Part shown: one piece after another, positions 25,145 to 33,963 of the stretch | Numbering within the stretch: the stretch's first letter is position 1 | Layout: the number at the start of each line of letters is the position of its first letter | Origin: Paraburkholderia tuberum STM678 | Lineage (GTDB): Bacteria; Pseudomonadota; Gammaproteobacteria; Burkholderiales; Burkholderiaceae | Reading direction: 5' to 3' | Length of the DNA stretch: 64,000 bases | NCBI RefSeq assembly: GCF_902833905.1 | Contig: NZ_CADFGP010000023.1 | Span: 54,038-118,037, forward strand | Program-made: the position numbers and the translations under genes | Notes under the pieces: model-generated | The model's input: the letters and a program-made list of their open reading frames with translations, nothing else | What the model was told of the DNA's origin: nothing | The model's database searches: none

Positions 25145-26653
25145 ATGACGACTTTCTCGGTGCGCAAATTCCTCGCGGCCGTAGTAGTGGCGGCGTGTTT
25201 GCCGCTTGTGCCGCATATGGCATCGGCGGCTCCCGCTGCCAACCTGCCCGACTTTACCGACCTCGTCGACAAGGTTGGCCCGGCGGTCGTCAACATTCGC
25301 ACGACAACGCGCGTGTCGAACGGTAGTTCCCGCGGCGGCCTGCCGCCGGGTATGGACGACGGCGACATGTCGGAGTTCTTCCGGCGCTTCTTCGGGATTC
25401 CGTTGCCGCAGTCACCGCAATCGCCGCACGGGGGTGATAACGGGGGCGGCGGCGGTAGTGGCGGCAGCCCGGATTCACCGGACAACTCGGACGCCGAACA
25501 GAACAGCGGGGTAGGCTCGGGCTTCATCCTGTCGGCGGACGGCTACGTGATGACCAACGCGCACGTCATCGACGACGCGGACACGATCTACGTGACGCTG
25601 ACCGACAAGCGCGAATTCAAGGCGAAGCTGATCGGCGTCGACGACCGTACCGACGTCGCGGTCGTGAAGATCAACGCGTCGAACCTGCCGACCATCACGA
25701 TCGGCGACTCGAACAAGGTGCGCGTCGGCGAATGGGTCGTCGCGATCGGTTCGCCGTTCGGTCTCGAAAACACGGTGACTGCCGGTATCGTCAGCGCGAA
25801 GGGACGCGACACCGGCGACTACCTGCCGTTCATCCAGACTGATGTGGCCGTCAATCCGGGCAATTCGGGCGGTCCGCTGATCAACATGCAGGGCGAGGTG
25901 ATCGGCATCAATTCGCAGATCTATAGCCGCACCGGCGGGTTCATGGGCATTTCGTTCGCGATTCCGATCGACGAGGCGATGCGCGTGGCCGATCAGCTGA
26001 AGAGTTCGGGCAAGGTGGTGCGCGGCCGCATCGCGGTGGCGATTGGTGAAGTGACGAAGGACGTCGCCGAGTCGCTCGGTTTGCCGAAGGCGCAGGGCGC
26101 GCTTGTGAGCAGCGTGGAGCCGGGCGGACCCGCCGATAAGGCCGGCGTGCAGCCGGGCGACATCATCCTGAAGTTCAACGGTCATTCGGTCGACACGGCG
26201 ACGGACCTGCCGCGCATGGTCGGCGATACGAAGCCGGGCACGAAGACGTCGATCACGATCTGGCGCAAGGGTCAAACGCGCGAACTGCCGGTCACGATCG
26301 CAGAAATGCAGCCGGACAAGGTCGCGAAGGCGGATCAGAAGAAGCCGCAAGCGCCGCAGCAGCGCGCGACCAACGCGCTCGGCATCGCGGTTAGCGACAT
26401 TCCCGCCGATCAGCAGAAAGCGCTGAAGATTCAGAACGGCGTGCAGATCGACGCGGTCGACGGTCCGGCCGCGCGTGTCGGGCTCCAAAAGGGCGACATC
26501 ATCCTGCGGATTGGCGATACGGATGTGACGAGCACGAAACAGTTCGACGAGCTGACCTCACACCTCGATTCGCAGAAGATGGTCGCGTTGCTGGTTCGTC
26601 GCGGCGACAACACGCAGTTCGTGCCGATTCGTCCGCGCAGCGCGCAGAAATGA
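25145..26653 (+). CDS. periplasmic serine protease of the DegP/MucD family
   Basis: A 502-residue HtrA protease. A signal peptide occupies residues 1-28 (cut near ASA-AP). A Gly/Pro-rich loop follows at about 95-118. The catalytic triad is His in TNAHVIDDAD, Asp in DDRTDVAVVKI and Ser in GNSGGPLINM. Two PDZ domains are at about 295-385 and 405-495. It would degrade or refold damaged envelope proteins. The place directly after rseB matches mucD in pseudomonads, so MucD is the best name. The next gene overlaps by 4 bases. Confidence 0.94.
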   Translation: MTTFSVRKFLAAVVVAACLPLVPHMASAAPAANLPDFTDLVDKVGPAVVNIRTTTRVSNGSSRGGLPPGMDDGDMSEFFRRFFGIPLPQSPQSPHGGDNGGGGGSGGSPDSPDNSDAEQNSGVGSGFILSADGYVMTNAHVIDDADTIYVTLTDKREFKAKLIGVDDRTDVAVVKINASNLPTITIGDSNKVRVGEWVVAIGSPFGLENTVTAGIVSAKGRDTGDYLPFIQTDVAVNPGNSGGPLINMQGEVIGINSQIYSRTGGFMGISFAIPIDEAMRVADQLKSSGKVVRGRIAVAIGEVTKDVAESLGLPKAQGALVSSVEPGGPADKAGVQPGDIILKFNGHSVDTATDLPRMVGDTKPGTKTSITIWRKGQTRELPVTIAEMQPDKVAKADQKKPQAPQQRATNALGIAVSDIPADQQKALKIQNGVQIDAVDGPAARVGLQKGDIILRIGDTDVTSTKQFDELTSHLDSQKMVALLVRRGDNTQFVPIRPRSAQK

Positions 26654-26922
26654 CGAAGACGGCATTGCTCACGCTCTATGGGCGCGCGTGGTGCCATCTG
26701 TGCGAGGACATGCGCGCTGCGCTCGAGCCAATGCTGGCCGAGTTCGGAGCGCAGCTGGCGGTGATCGACGTCGACAGCGATCCGTTGCTCGAAGCGCGTT
26801 ACACCGAGTTGGTGCCGGTGCTGGTTTGCGATGGCGTCGAACTGTGCCACTATCACCTCGACGAAGCGGCCGTGCGGGCAGCATTGGCTGCACATGCGTC
26901 GCGTGTCGCGGCGGCATCCTGA
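26650..26922 (+). CDS. glutaredoxin family protein (thioredoxin fold)
   Basis: A 90-residue protein beginning MTKTALLTLYGRAWCHLCED. The CHLC redox motif sits at residues 15-18 after a beta strand, and a cis-Pro context (ELVPVLVCDGVELC) follows, giving a glutaredoxin-like (DUF836) fold. It is likely a cytosolic thiol oxidoreductase; no partner is evident. Its ATG overlaps the mucD stop (ATGA), so it belongs to the sigma-E operon. Confidence 0.82.
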   Translation: MTKTALLTLYGRAWCHLCEDMRAALEPMLAEFGAQLAVIDVDSDPLLEARYTELVPVLVCDGVELCHYHLDEAAVRAALAAHASRVAAAS

Positions 26923-27100
26923 TACGCACCCGCGCGGCATCTGGTTTCGCGCGATCCATGCGCATTTTTGCCTCGGCTCACTGCGATGCGCGCGGTAATT
27001 TTCTCGCATCCTCTACGCCGTCTTGAGGCCCGCGCTTCGCAAGATGCGCCGGCCGATGGGCTTTTCGGCTAAAATAGATAAGATTTTCACCTACTTACAA

Positions 27101-27134
27101 GGCGTGCTCCGCTATTGTCCGGGGCGCGCCTTTT
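27101..27134 (+). promoter_or_regulatory. hairpin with T run in the lepA leader (possible attenuator)
   Basis: GGCGTGCTCCG (27101-27111) pairs with CGGGGCGCGCC (27120-27130), 11 bp with two G-U pairs, loop of 8, then TTTT. It lies 17 bases before the lepA ATG and after a possible -10 TAAAAT (27069-27074). It could terminate the sigma-E transcript or attenuate lepA. Confidence 0.55.
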
Positions 27135-27151
27135 CGCTTGATCGGCACTGA

Positions 27152-28945
27152 ATGGATCATATTCGTAACTTCTCGATCATCGCGCACATCGACCATGGCA
27201 AGTCGACGCTCGCCGATCGCATCATCCAGATTTGTGGCGGTTTGTCCGACCGCGAGATGGAAGCTCAGGTGCTCGACTCGATGGATCTCGAGCGCGAGCG
27301 CGGCATTACCATCAAGGCGCAAACCGCCGCGTTGTCGTATCGCGCGCGCGATGGGCAGCTCTACAACCTGAACATGATCGACACCCCGGGGCACGTCGAC
27401 TTCTCGTACGAAGTCAGCCGCTCGCTGTCCGCGTGCGAAGGCGCGCTGCTCGTCGTCGACGCGAGCCAGGGTGTGGAGGCGCAAACCGTCGCCAATTGCT
27501 ACACGGCCATCGAACTCGGCGTCGAAGTGGTGCCGGTGTTGAACAAGATCGATCTGCCGGCGGCGAACCCCGAAAACGCGATCGCCGAGATCGAGGACGT
27601 GATCGGCATCGACGCGACCGACGCGACGCATTGCAGCGCGAAAACGGGCCTCGGCGTCGAAGACGTGCTCGAAGCGCTGATCGCGAAAGTGCCGCCGCCG
27701 AAGGGCGATCCGCAAGCGCCGCTGCAGGCTCTCATCATCGACTCGTGGTTCGACAACTACGTCGGCGTCGTGATGCTGGTGCGCATCGTCAACGGCACGC
27801 TGCGTCCGAAGGACAAGATCCGGCTGATGGCAACCGGCGCGCAGTATCCGGTTGAACATATCGGCGTGTTCACGCCGAAGTCGAAAGATCTCGAATCACT
27901 GTCGGCGGGGCAGGTGGGCTTCATCATCGCCGGCATCAAGGAACTCGCGGCGGCGAAGGTCGGCGACACGGTTACGCTCGTGAACCAGCCGGCGGCCGTG
28001 CCGCTGCCGGGTTTCAAGGAAGTGAAGCCGCAGGTGTTCGCGGGTCTGTATCCGGTCGAAGCGAATCAGTACGACGCGCTGCGCGATTCGCTCGAAAAGC
28101 TGAAGCTGAACGACGCGTCGCTGCAGTACGAACCGGAAGTGTCGCAGGCGCTCGGTTTCGGTTTCCGCTGCGGCTTCCTTGGTTTGTTGCACATGGAAAT
28201 CGTGCAGGAACGTCTCGAACGTGAGTTCGACATGGACCTGATCACGACGGCGCCGACCGTGGTCTACGAAGTCCTGCAGCGCGACGGCACGACCCTGATG
28301 GTCGAGAATCCGGCCAAGATGCCGGAGCCGTCGAAGATCGAGGAAGTGCGCGAGCCGATCGTCACCGTGAACCTGTACATGCCGCAAGACTACGTCGGCG
28401 CGGTGATCACGTTGTGTACGCAGAAGCGCGGCAACCAGATCAACATGCAGTATCACGGTCGTCAGGTTCAGCTTACGTACGAAATTCCGATGGGTGAAGT
28501 CGTGCTCGATTTCTTCGACCGTCTGAAGTCGATTTCGCGCGGTTATGCGTCGATGGATTACGAGTTCAAGGAATACCGCGCGTCGGACGTCGTGAAGGTC
28601 GACATGCTGATCAACGGCGACAAGGTCGATGCGCTGTCGGTTATCGTGCACCGGTCGCAAAGCCAGTACCGCGGCCGCGAAGTGGCGGCGAAAATGCGCG
28701 AGCTGATTCCGCGTCAGATGTACGACGTAGCGGTTCAAGCCACGATCGGTTCGAACATTATTGCGCGCGAAAACATTAAAGCGTTGCGTAAGAACGTGCT
28801 GGCAAAATGCTACGGCGGTGATATCACGCGTAAGAAGAAGCTGCTTGAAAAGCAGAAGGCAGGCAAGAAGCGAATGAAGCAGGTGGGCTCGGTTGAAATC
28901 CCGCAAGAGGCTTTCCTCGCTATTCTGCGTGTCGAAGACAAATAA
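27152..28945 (+). CDS. lepA: elongation factor 4 (LepA), back-translocating GTPase
   Basis: A 597-residue translational GTPase. The start MDHIRNFSIIAHIDHGKSTL contains the P-loop. G3 is DTPGHVDF, G4 is NKIDLPAA and the LepA-specific C-terminal domain ends in KKLLEKQKAGKKRMKQVG. EF4 acts on stalled ribosomes and in subunit biogenesis. Length equals E. coli LepA (599). It is followed by lepB after 18 bases, the standard lepA-lepB operon. Confidence 0.97.
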   Translation: MDHIRNFSIIAHIDHGKSTLADRIIQICGGLSDREMEAQVLDSMDLERERGITIKAQTAALSYRARDGQLYNLNMIDTPGHVDFSYEVSRSLSACEGALLVVDASQGVEAQTVANCYTAIELGVEVVPVLNKIDLPAANPENAIAEIEDVIGIDATDATHCSAKTGLGVEDVLEALIAKVPPPKGDPQAPLQALIIDSWFDNYVGVVMLVRIVNGTLRPKDKIRLMATGAQYPVEHIGVFTPKSKDLESLSAGQVGFIIAGIKELAAAKVGDTVTLVNQPAAVPLPGFKEVKPQVFAGLYPVEANQYDALRDSLEKLKLNDASLQYEPEVSQALGFGFRCGFLGLLHMEIVQERLEREFDMDLITTAPTVVYEVLQRDGTTLMVENPAKMPEPSKIEEVREPIVTVNLYMPQDYVGAVITLCTQKRGNQINMQYHGRQVQLTYEIPMGEVVLDFFDRLKSISRGYASMDYEFKEYRASDVVKVDMLINGDKVDALSVIVHRSQSQYRGREVAAKMRELIPRQMYDVAVQATIGSNIIARENIKALRKNVLAKCYGGDITRKKKLLEKQKAGKKRMKQVGSVEIPQEAFLAILRVEDK

Positions 28946-28963
28946 GTTGAATAACGGAACCCT

Positions 28964-29857
28964 ATGAATTTTGCGCTGATTCTTTTTGTGCTCGTCGTTT
29001 TGACGGGTGTCGCATGGGTCGCGGACAAACTGGTTTTCCTGCCGAAACGGCGCCGCGAGGCGGAAGCCGCAGTCGCCGAATTCGATCGTCAGCAGGCACG
29101 CATCGGCGAGCGTTTCGCCGATGAAAACGCCGCGCAAACGCGCGCGCGTCTGCGCGACGACAAGCTGCGTCAGCCGTGGTGGCTCGAATATACGGCGAGT
29201 TTTTTTCCGGTGATTCTGGTGGTGTTCGCCGTGCGCTCGTTCGTGATCGAGCCGTTCAAGATCCCATCGGGCTCCATGGTGCCGACGCTGCTGGTGGGCG
29301 ACTTCATCCTCGTCAATAAATTCGAATATGGTCTACGTTTGCCGATTACCAACACGAGGATCACGCAGGGCAGTCCGGTCCATCGCGGCGACGTGGTGGT
29401 GTTCCGTTATCCTAAAGACGAATCGGTCGACTACATCAAGCGCGTCATTGGTCTGCCCGGCGACGTGATCGAGTATCAGGACAAGAAACTCACGATCAAC
29501 GGCAAGCCGGTGCCTGAAACGCCGTTGCCCGATTATCTCGACGAAGAGCGTCTCGGTTATGCGAAGCAGTTCGAGGAAGATATCGACGGCCGCAAGAACG
29601 CGATTCTGAATAATCCGGCGGTGCCGCCGTTCATCGTCGGTGCGGAAGATTATCCGTATCGCGACAACTGCCAGTACAACGCGCGTGGCGTGATCTGCAA
29701 AGTGCCGCCGGGCAATTTGTTCATGATGGGCGATAACCGCGACAACAGCGCGGATAGCCGGTACTGGGGTTTTGCGCCTGAACGCAATATCGTCGGCCGC
29801 GCATTTTTCATCTGGATGAACTTCAGCGATCTGCGGCGCATCGGCCCTTTCCAGTGA
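28964..29857 (+). CDS. lepB: signal peptidase I
   Basis: A 297-residue membrane serine peptidase that removes signal peptides. Two N-terminal membrane segments (about 3-20 and 80-93) precede the periplasmic catalytic domain. It has S104 in IPSGSMVPTLLVGD and the general base K159 in DYIKRVIGLPGD. The GDNRDNSADSRYWG box follows at about 260. Nothing is missing, so it should be active on pre-proteins moved by Sec and Tat. It is co-transcribed with lepA. Confidence 0.96.
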   Translation: MNFALILFVLVVLTGVAWVADKLVFLPKRRREAEAAVAEFDRQQARIGERFADENAAQTRARLRDDKLRQPWWLEYTASFFPVILVVFAVRSFVIEPFKIPSGSMVPTLLVGDFILVNKFEYGLRLPITNTRITQGSPVHRGDVVVFRYPKDESVDYIKRVIGLPGDVIEYQDKKLTINGKPVPETPLPDYLDEERLGYAKQFEEDIDGRKNAILNNPAVPPFIVGAEDYPYRDNCQYNARGVICKVPPGNLFMMGDNRDNSADSRYWGFAPERNIVGRAFFIWMNFSDLRRIGPFQ

Positions 29858-29891
29858 GTCGCATGCATCGATCGCTTCATGAGCGCTTCTC

Positions 29892-29939
29892 ACACGCCGC
29901 GCGAATAACCGGCACCCGGTTATCTCGGTCGCGGCGTGT
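29892..29939 (+). repeat. long two-tier inverted repeat between lepB and rnc
   Basis: Outer arms ACACGCCGCG (29892-29901) and CGCGGCGTGT (29930-29939); inner arms ATAACCGG (29905-29912) and CCGGTTAT (29916-29923). No T run follows, so it is not a clean intrinsic terminator. It may be an RNA structure, an RNase III target or a rho-aided stop. The rest of the 185-base gap shows nothing definite. Confidence 0.6.
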
Positions 29940-30042
29940 TGTCATGCTACTTTAAGAACTCGCGGTAACGTCGGTTCACCACGCTTTTTCCGCTGGCGCC
30001 CCGTGTTTCCGCCGGGTCAGGCGCCCGCGTTATACTCTGCCC

Positions 30043-31323
30043 ATGCCCCTATCTCCGTTGGAAAGCCGTTTGCGCTACGAATTTCGCAATGCGGAATTGC
30101 TGCGCCAGGCTCTAACACACCGCAGTCATAGCTCCACGCATAACGAACGGCTCGAATTTCTCGGCGACTCCGTTCTGAATTGCGCGGTGGCTGCGCTTTT
30201 GTTCCAACGTTTCGGCAAACTCGACGAAGGCGACCTGTCTCGCGTGCGCGCCAATCTGGTCAAACAGCAGTCCCTCTACGAGATTGCTCAGGCACTCAAT
30301 ATTTCGGAGGGCCTGCGCCTCGGCGAGGGCGAGTTGCGCAGCGGCGGCTTCCGCCGCCCGTCGATCCTCGCGGATACACTCGAGGCGGTGCTCGGTGCGA
30401 TATTTCTGGACGGCGGATTCGAGGCTGCGCAGACGGTCATCAAGCGCCTTTACGTAGCGATTCTCGACCATATCGACCCGCGCACGCTTGGCAAGGACGC
30501 GAAGACGCTGCTGCAGGAGTATCTGCAAGGCCACAAGATTGCGTTGCCTACTTATACGGTCGTCGCCACGCATGGTGCGGCGCACAATCAGCAGTTCGAA
30601 GTGGAATGTACGGTGCCGAAGCTGGACGTCAAGGTGTCTGGCTCCGGCGCGAGCCGTCGCGCGGCGGAGCAGGCGGCCGCAAAGAAGGCGCTCGACGAAG
30701 TGATGGCCGCGGCGCCTGCCGTGGTCGCGAAGCCGAAGCGCTCGAAGGGCGCGCGTGCCGCGAAAAATGCCGAGCAGGAAATCGTGCCGGGCGTGACCGG
30801 CGTACAGGCCGCACTGGATTTGCGCACACCGGATCGCAAGAGCGCGCGCGGTGAAGGGCGCGCGCCTGTCGCGCTGGAAGCGCACGCCGACAAACCTTCC
30901 GTGGAAAAATCAGCCGCTGAAAGACCGGCGACCGAGCGTGCCGCGCCGGGTCCCGCCGGTGCGCCGTTGGCTGTAATTCGTGCCGCGCATGTGGAGTACA
31001 GCGGACAGGACAAGCCGGAGCGCGCCGAAAAGTCCGAAAAGACGGAGAGGGCCGACAAGGTTTCGATCCACGCGGGCGAGAAACCTGTCGACAAGCCGGC
31101 CGAAAAACCCGCAGCGGACAAAACCCCCGACCTCAAAGCCGACACGCCGTCACACGCTCGCGGCACAGATCGTCAGCGCAGCCGCGAAGCCGCGCCGGGG
31201 ACTGCCGCGTCGAGCGTAACCGCCGCGCCCGCGTCGGTTGTCTCGGTGCCCCCGGCACCTGCCGAACACGAACCCGGCGTCGCCGACGCGGTGCAAACGC
31301 GCGTCGCCGATGCGGGCCATTGA
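30043..31323 (+). CDS. rnc: ribonuclease III with long C-terminal extension
   Basis: A 426-residue protein whose first roughly 224 residues are RNase III. The signature ERLEFLGDSVLNCAV carries E38 and D42, and LADTLEAVLGAIFLDGGF carries the second metal site. A double-stranded RNA-binding domain lies at about 150-224, including TVVATHGAAHNQQFEVEC. It cleaves rRNA precursors and mRNAs. Residues 225-426 are a Lys/Ala/Pro/Glu-rich low-complexity tail with no domain I recognise, nearly doubling the usual 226 residues. The gene is followed by era after 54 bases, as in other proteobacteria. Confidence 0.93.
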   Translation: MPLSPLESRLRYEFRNAELLRQALTHRSHSSTHNERLEFLGDSVLNCAVAALLFQRFGKLDEGDLSRVRANLVKQQSLYEIAQALNISEGLRLGEGELRSGGFRRPSILADTLEAVLGAIFLDGGFEAAQTVIKRLYVAILDHIDPRTLGKDAKTLLQEYLQGHKIALPTYTVVATHGAAHNQQFEVECTVPKLDVKVSGSGASRRAAEQAAAKKALDEVMAAAPAVVAKPKRSKGARAAKNAEQEIVPGVTGVQAALDLRTPDRKSARGEGRAPVALEAHADKPSVEKSAAERPATERAAPGPAGAPLAVIRAAHVEYSGQDKPERAEKSEKTERADKVSIHAGEKPVDKPAEKPAADKTPDLKADTPSHARGTDRQRSREAAPGTAASSVTAAPASVVSVPPAPAEHEPGVADAVQTRVADAGH

Positions 31324-31377
31324 TTGCCATCGGCGTGCGCGTCGCGCGCGCCGAACTGAACCTGCCGTAGTCCGAAT

Positions 31378-32277
31378 ATGAACGCTCCCACTCCCACTGG
31401 TTTTCGCTGCGGCATGGTCGCGATCGTCGGCCGCCCGAATGTCGGCAAGTCCACGCTGATGAACGCGCTGGTCGGCCAGAAAGTCAGCATCACGTCGCGC
31501 AAGGCGCAGACCACGCGCCATCGCATTACCGGCATCAATACGCTCGAAGACGCCCAGTACATCTTCGTCGACACGCCCGGTTTTCAGACCAAACACAGCG
31601 GCGCCCTGAACCGCTCGTTGAACCGCGCCGTTACGTCGACGCTGACCTCGGTCGACGCGATCCTGTTCGTCATCGAAGCAGGCCGCTTCGGCCCTGACGA
31701 CCAGAAGGTACTCGATCTGATCCCGGCGAAGGTCCCGACGCTGCTGATCGCGAACAAGCTCGATCGCGTGTCGGATAAAGACTCGCTGTTCCCGTTCATG
31801 CAGCAGATGAGCACGCTGCGCGAGTTCAACGAGATCGTGCCGCTGTCGGCGAAAAATTCCGACGACATCAAACGTCTGATGGCCACCGTCAAGCCGTTCC
31901 TGCCGGAAGGCGAGCCGATCTACGGCGAGGACGACCTGACCGATCGCAGCGAGCGCTTTCTTGCCGCCGAAATCCTGCGCGAGAAAGTCTTCCGCTGGAC
32001 CGGCGACGAGCTGCCGTACACGAGCACCGTGCTGATCGAGAAGTTCGAAACCGAAGGGCGGCTGCGCCGTATCTTCGCGACGATCCTCGTCGATCGCGAC
32101 ATGCACAAGGCGATGATCATCGGCCAGAAGGGCGCGAAGCTGAAGCAGATCAGCACCGAGGCTCGCCTCGACATGGCAAAGCTGTTCGACGGGCCGGTGT
32201 ACCTCGAAACCTTCGTCAAGGTGAAGAGCGGCTGGGCCGACAATGAAGCCGGGCTTCGTGCGTATGGGTACGAATGA
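31378..32277 (+). CDS. era: GTPase Era
   Basis: A 299-residue GTPase needed for 16S rRNA maturation and 30S assembly. The G1 box GRPNVGKSTL, G3 DTPGF and G4 NKLDR are present. A C-terminal KH domain contains KAMIIGQKGAKLKQI, which binds the 3' end of 16S rRNA. Length equals E. coli Era. The end overlaps the recO start region, so translation is probably coupled. Confidence 0.96.
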   Translation: MNAPTPTGFRCGMVAIVGRPNVGKSTLMNALVGQKVSITSRKAQTTRHRITGINTLEDAQYIFVDTPGFQTKHSGALNRSLNRAVTSTLTSVDAILFVIEAGRFGPDDQKVLDLIPAKVPTLLIANKLDRVSDKDSLFPFMQQMSTLREFNEIVPLSAKNSDDIKRLMATVKPFLPEGEPIYGEDDLTDRSERFLAAEILREKVFRWTGDELPYTSTVLIEKFETEGRLRRIFATILVDRDMHKAMIIGQKGAKLKQISTEARLDMAKLFDGPVYLETFVKVKSGWADNEAGLRAYGYE

Positions 32278-33178
32278 CGCGTGGATGACGCTCAATTCAG
32301 ACGAGGCTTCGGATCAGCCGGAGCACGAACCGTCTCGGCCCGCGCGTAGCTCGAGGAAATCGTCGGCCGACGCAAAAAGCCCAAAAAGCGCGAAAAGCGC
32401 ACCCGCCGACGATGGCGAGCCACGCAAAACGCCGGCGCGCCGCGCGCCGCGCACCTCCACATCCGAATATCGGATCACCGAGCAGCCCGCGTTCGTGCTG
32501 CATAGCTATCCGTATCGCGAGACCAGCCTGATCATCGACGTGCTGTCGCGCGATCACGGCCGTCTCGCGCTGGTCGCAAAGGGCGCGAAGCGCCCGCACT
32601 CCGCGCTGCGCGGCGTGCTGCAAACGTTCCAGCCGCTGTCGCTCGCGTGGTCGGGCAAGTCCGAAATGCGCACGCTGACCGGCGCCGAATGGGTCGGCGG
32701 CATGCTGCCGCTGACCGGCGACGCGTTGCTGTGCGGTTTCTACGTCAACGAACTGCTGGTGCGCTTCTGCGCGCGCGAGGACCCGCATCCTCAGTTGTTC
32801 CATCACTACGTCGTCACGCTGACGCGGCTCGCGCACGATGAGCCGCCGGTGCAGGTGCTGCGCTCGTTCGAACGCGTGCTGCTACGCGAGACCGGTTATG
32901 CGATGGCGCTCGACCGCACGGTCGCACGCAAAGCGGTGCTCGCCGACGGCCGCTACGTGTTCGATCCCGAGCGCGGGGTACGCGAGGCATCGGACGAATG
33001 GCCCGCGCAGTGGCCGGTAGTGTCGGGACAAACCTTGCTCGATATGGAAAAGGACGATTACCATCGAGCGCAGACCGTCGCGCAAAGCAAAACGCTGATG
33101 CGCTTCCTGCTCAACACCTATCTTGGCGGCGCGCCGCTTGCTACCCGCCAGATCCTGATCGACCTGCAGAACCTATGA
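32264..33178 (+). CDS. recO: DNA repair protein RecO with N-terminal extension
   Basis: RecO helps RecF and RecR load RecA on gaps. The recognisable protein starts at about QPAFVLHSYPYRETSLIIDV and includes the OB fold with LVAKGAKRPHSALRG, then the helical domain to LLNTYLGGAPLATRQIL. A basic, Ser/Pro/Lys-rich leader of roughly 70 residues precedes it. Start is uncertain: ATG at 32264 (used), 32243 or 32285 are in frame, all overlapping or abutting the era stop. The zinc cysteines seen in some RecO proteins are absent. It overlaps pdxJ by 4 bases. Confidence 0.86.
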   Translation: MGTNDAWMTLNSDEASDQPEHEPSRPARSSRKSSADAKSPKSAKSAPADDGEPRKTPARRAPRTSTSEYRITEQPAFVLHSYPYRETSLIIDVLSRDHGRLALVAKGAKRPHSALRGVLQTFQPLSLAWSGKSEMRTLTGAEWVGGMLPLTGDALLCGFYVNELLVRFCAREDPHPQLFHHYVVTLTRLAHDEPPVQVLRSFERVLLRETGYAMALDRTVARKAVLADGRYVFDPERGVREASDEWPAQWPVVSGQTLLDMEKDDYHRAQTVAQSKTLMRFLLNTYLGGAPLATRQILIDLQNL

Positions 33179-33939
33179 GCTTCTTCCTGACTTCGCCGAC
33201 CGCGATCGACCTCGGCGTGAACATCGACCACGTCGCCACGCTGCGCAACGCGCGTGGCACGTCCTATCCCGATCCGATCCGCGCCGCGCTGATGGCCGAA
33301 GAAGCCGGCGCCGACGCGATCACGCTGCATCTACGCGAAGACCGCCGGCATATCGTCGACGCCGACGTACACAAGCTGCGTCCGCTGCTAAAAACGCGCA
33401 TGAATCTCGAATGCGCGGTCACGCCGGAAATGCTCGACATCGCGTGCGAAGTGCAACCGCACGACGTCTGCCTCGTGCCGGAAAAGCGCGAGGAGCTGAC
33501 GACCGAAGGCGGTCTCGACGTCGCCGGACAGTTCGAGGCGGTGCGCGCCGCATGCAAGCAACTGGTGGACGCGAGCTCGCGCGTGTCGCTCTTCATCGAC
33601 CCCGAGGAGACGCAGATTCGCGCCGCGCACGAAGCCGGCGCGCCGGTGATCGAGCTGCACACAGGCCGTTACGCGGAAGCTCATGATTCCGCGGAACAGC
33701 AGCGCGAATACGAGCGCATCGTGCGAGCAGTCGAATTCGGCGCGACGCTCGGCCTCAAAGTGAACGCGGGCCACGGCCTGCACTACACGAACGTGCAGCA
33801 GATCGCGGCGATCGACGGCATCGTCGAACTCAACATCGGCCATGCGATCGTCGCGCATGCGATCTTCGCGGGCTGGGACAACGCGGTGCGCGAGATGAAG
33901 GCGATCATGGTCGCCGCGCGTCTCGGCGCGCGCGCGTAA
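33175..33939 (+). CDS. pdxJ: pyridoxine 5'-phosphate synthase
   Basis: A 254-residue TIM-barrel enzyme that joins deoxyxylulose 5-phosphate and aminoacetone phosphate to form pyridoxine phosphate, the last ring-forming step of the DXP-dependent vitamin B6 route. The signature IDLGVNIDHVATLRNARGT and the phosphate loop NAGHGLHYTNV are intact. The start ATG overlaps the recO stop (ATGA). The era-recO-pdxJ-acpS order is the standard proteobacterial one. Confidence 0.96.
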   Translation: MSFFLTSPTAIDLGVNIDHVATLRNARGTSYPDPIRAALMAEEAGADAITLHLREDRRHIVDADVHKLRPLLKTRMNLECAVTPEMLDIACEVQPHDVCLVPEKREELTTEGGLDVAGQFEAVRAACKQLVDASSRVSLFIDPEETQIRAAHEAGAPVIELHTGRYAEAHDSAEQQREYERIVRAVEFGATLGLKVNAGHGLHYTNVQQIAAIDGIVELNIGHAIVAHAIFAGWDNAVREMKAIMVAARLGARA

Positions 33940-33963
33940 CGCAACCTGGCGACGGACGCACGC

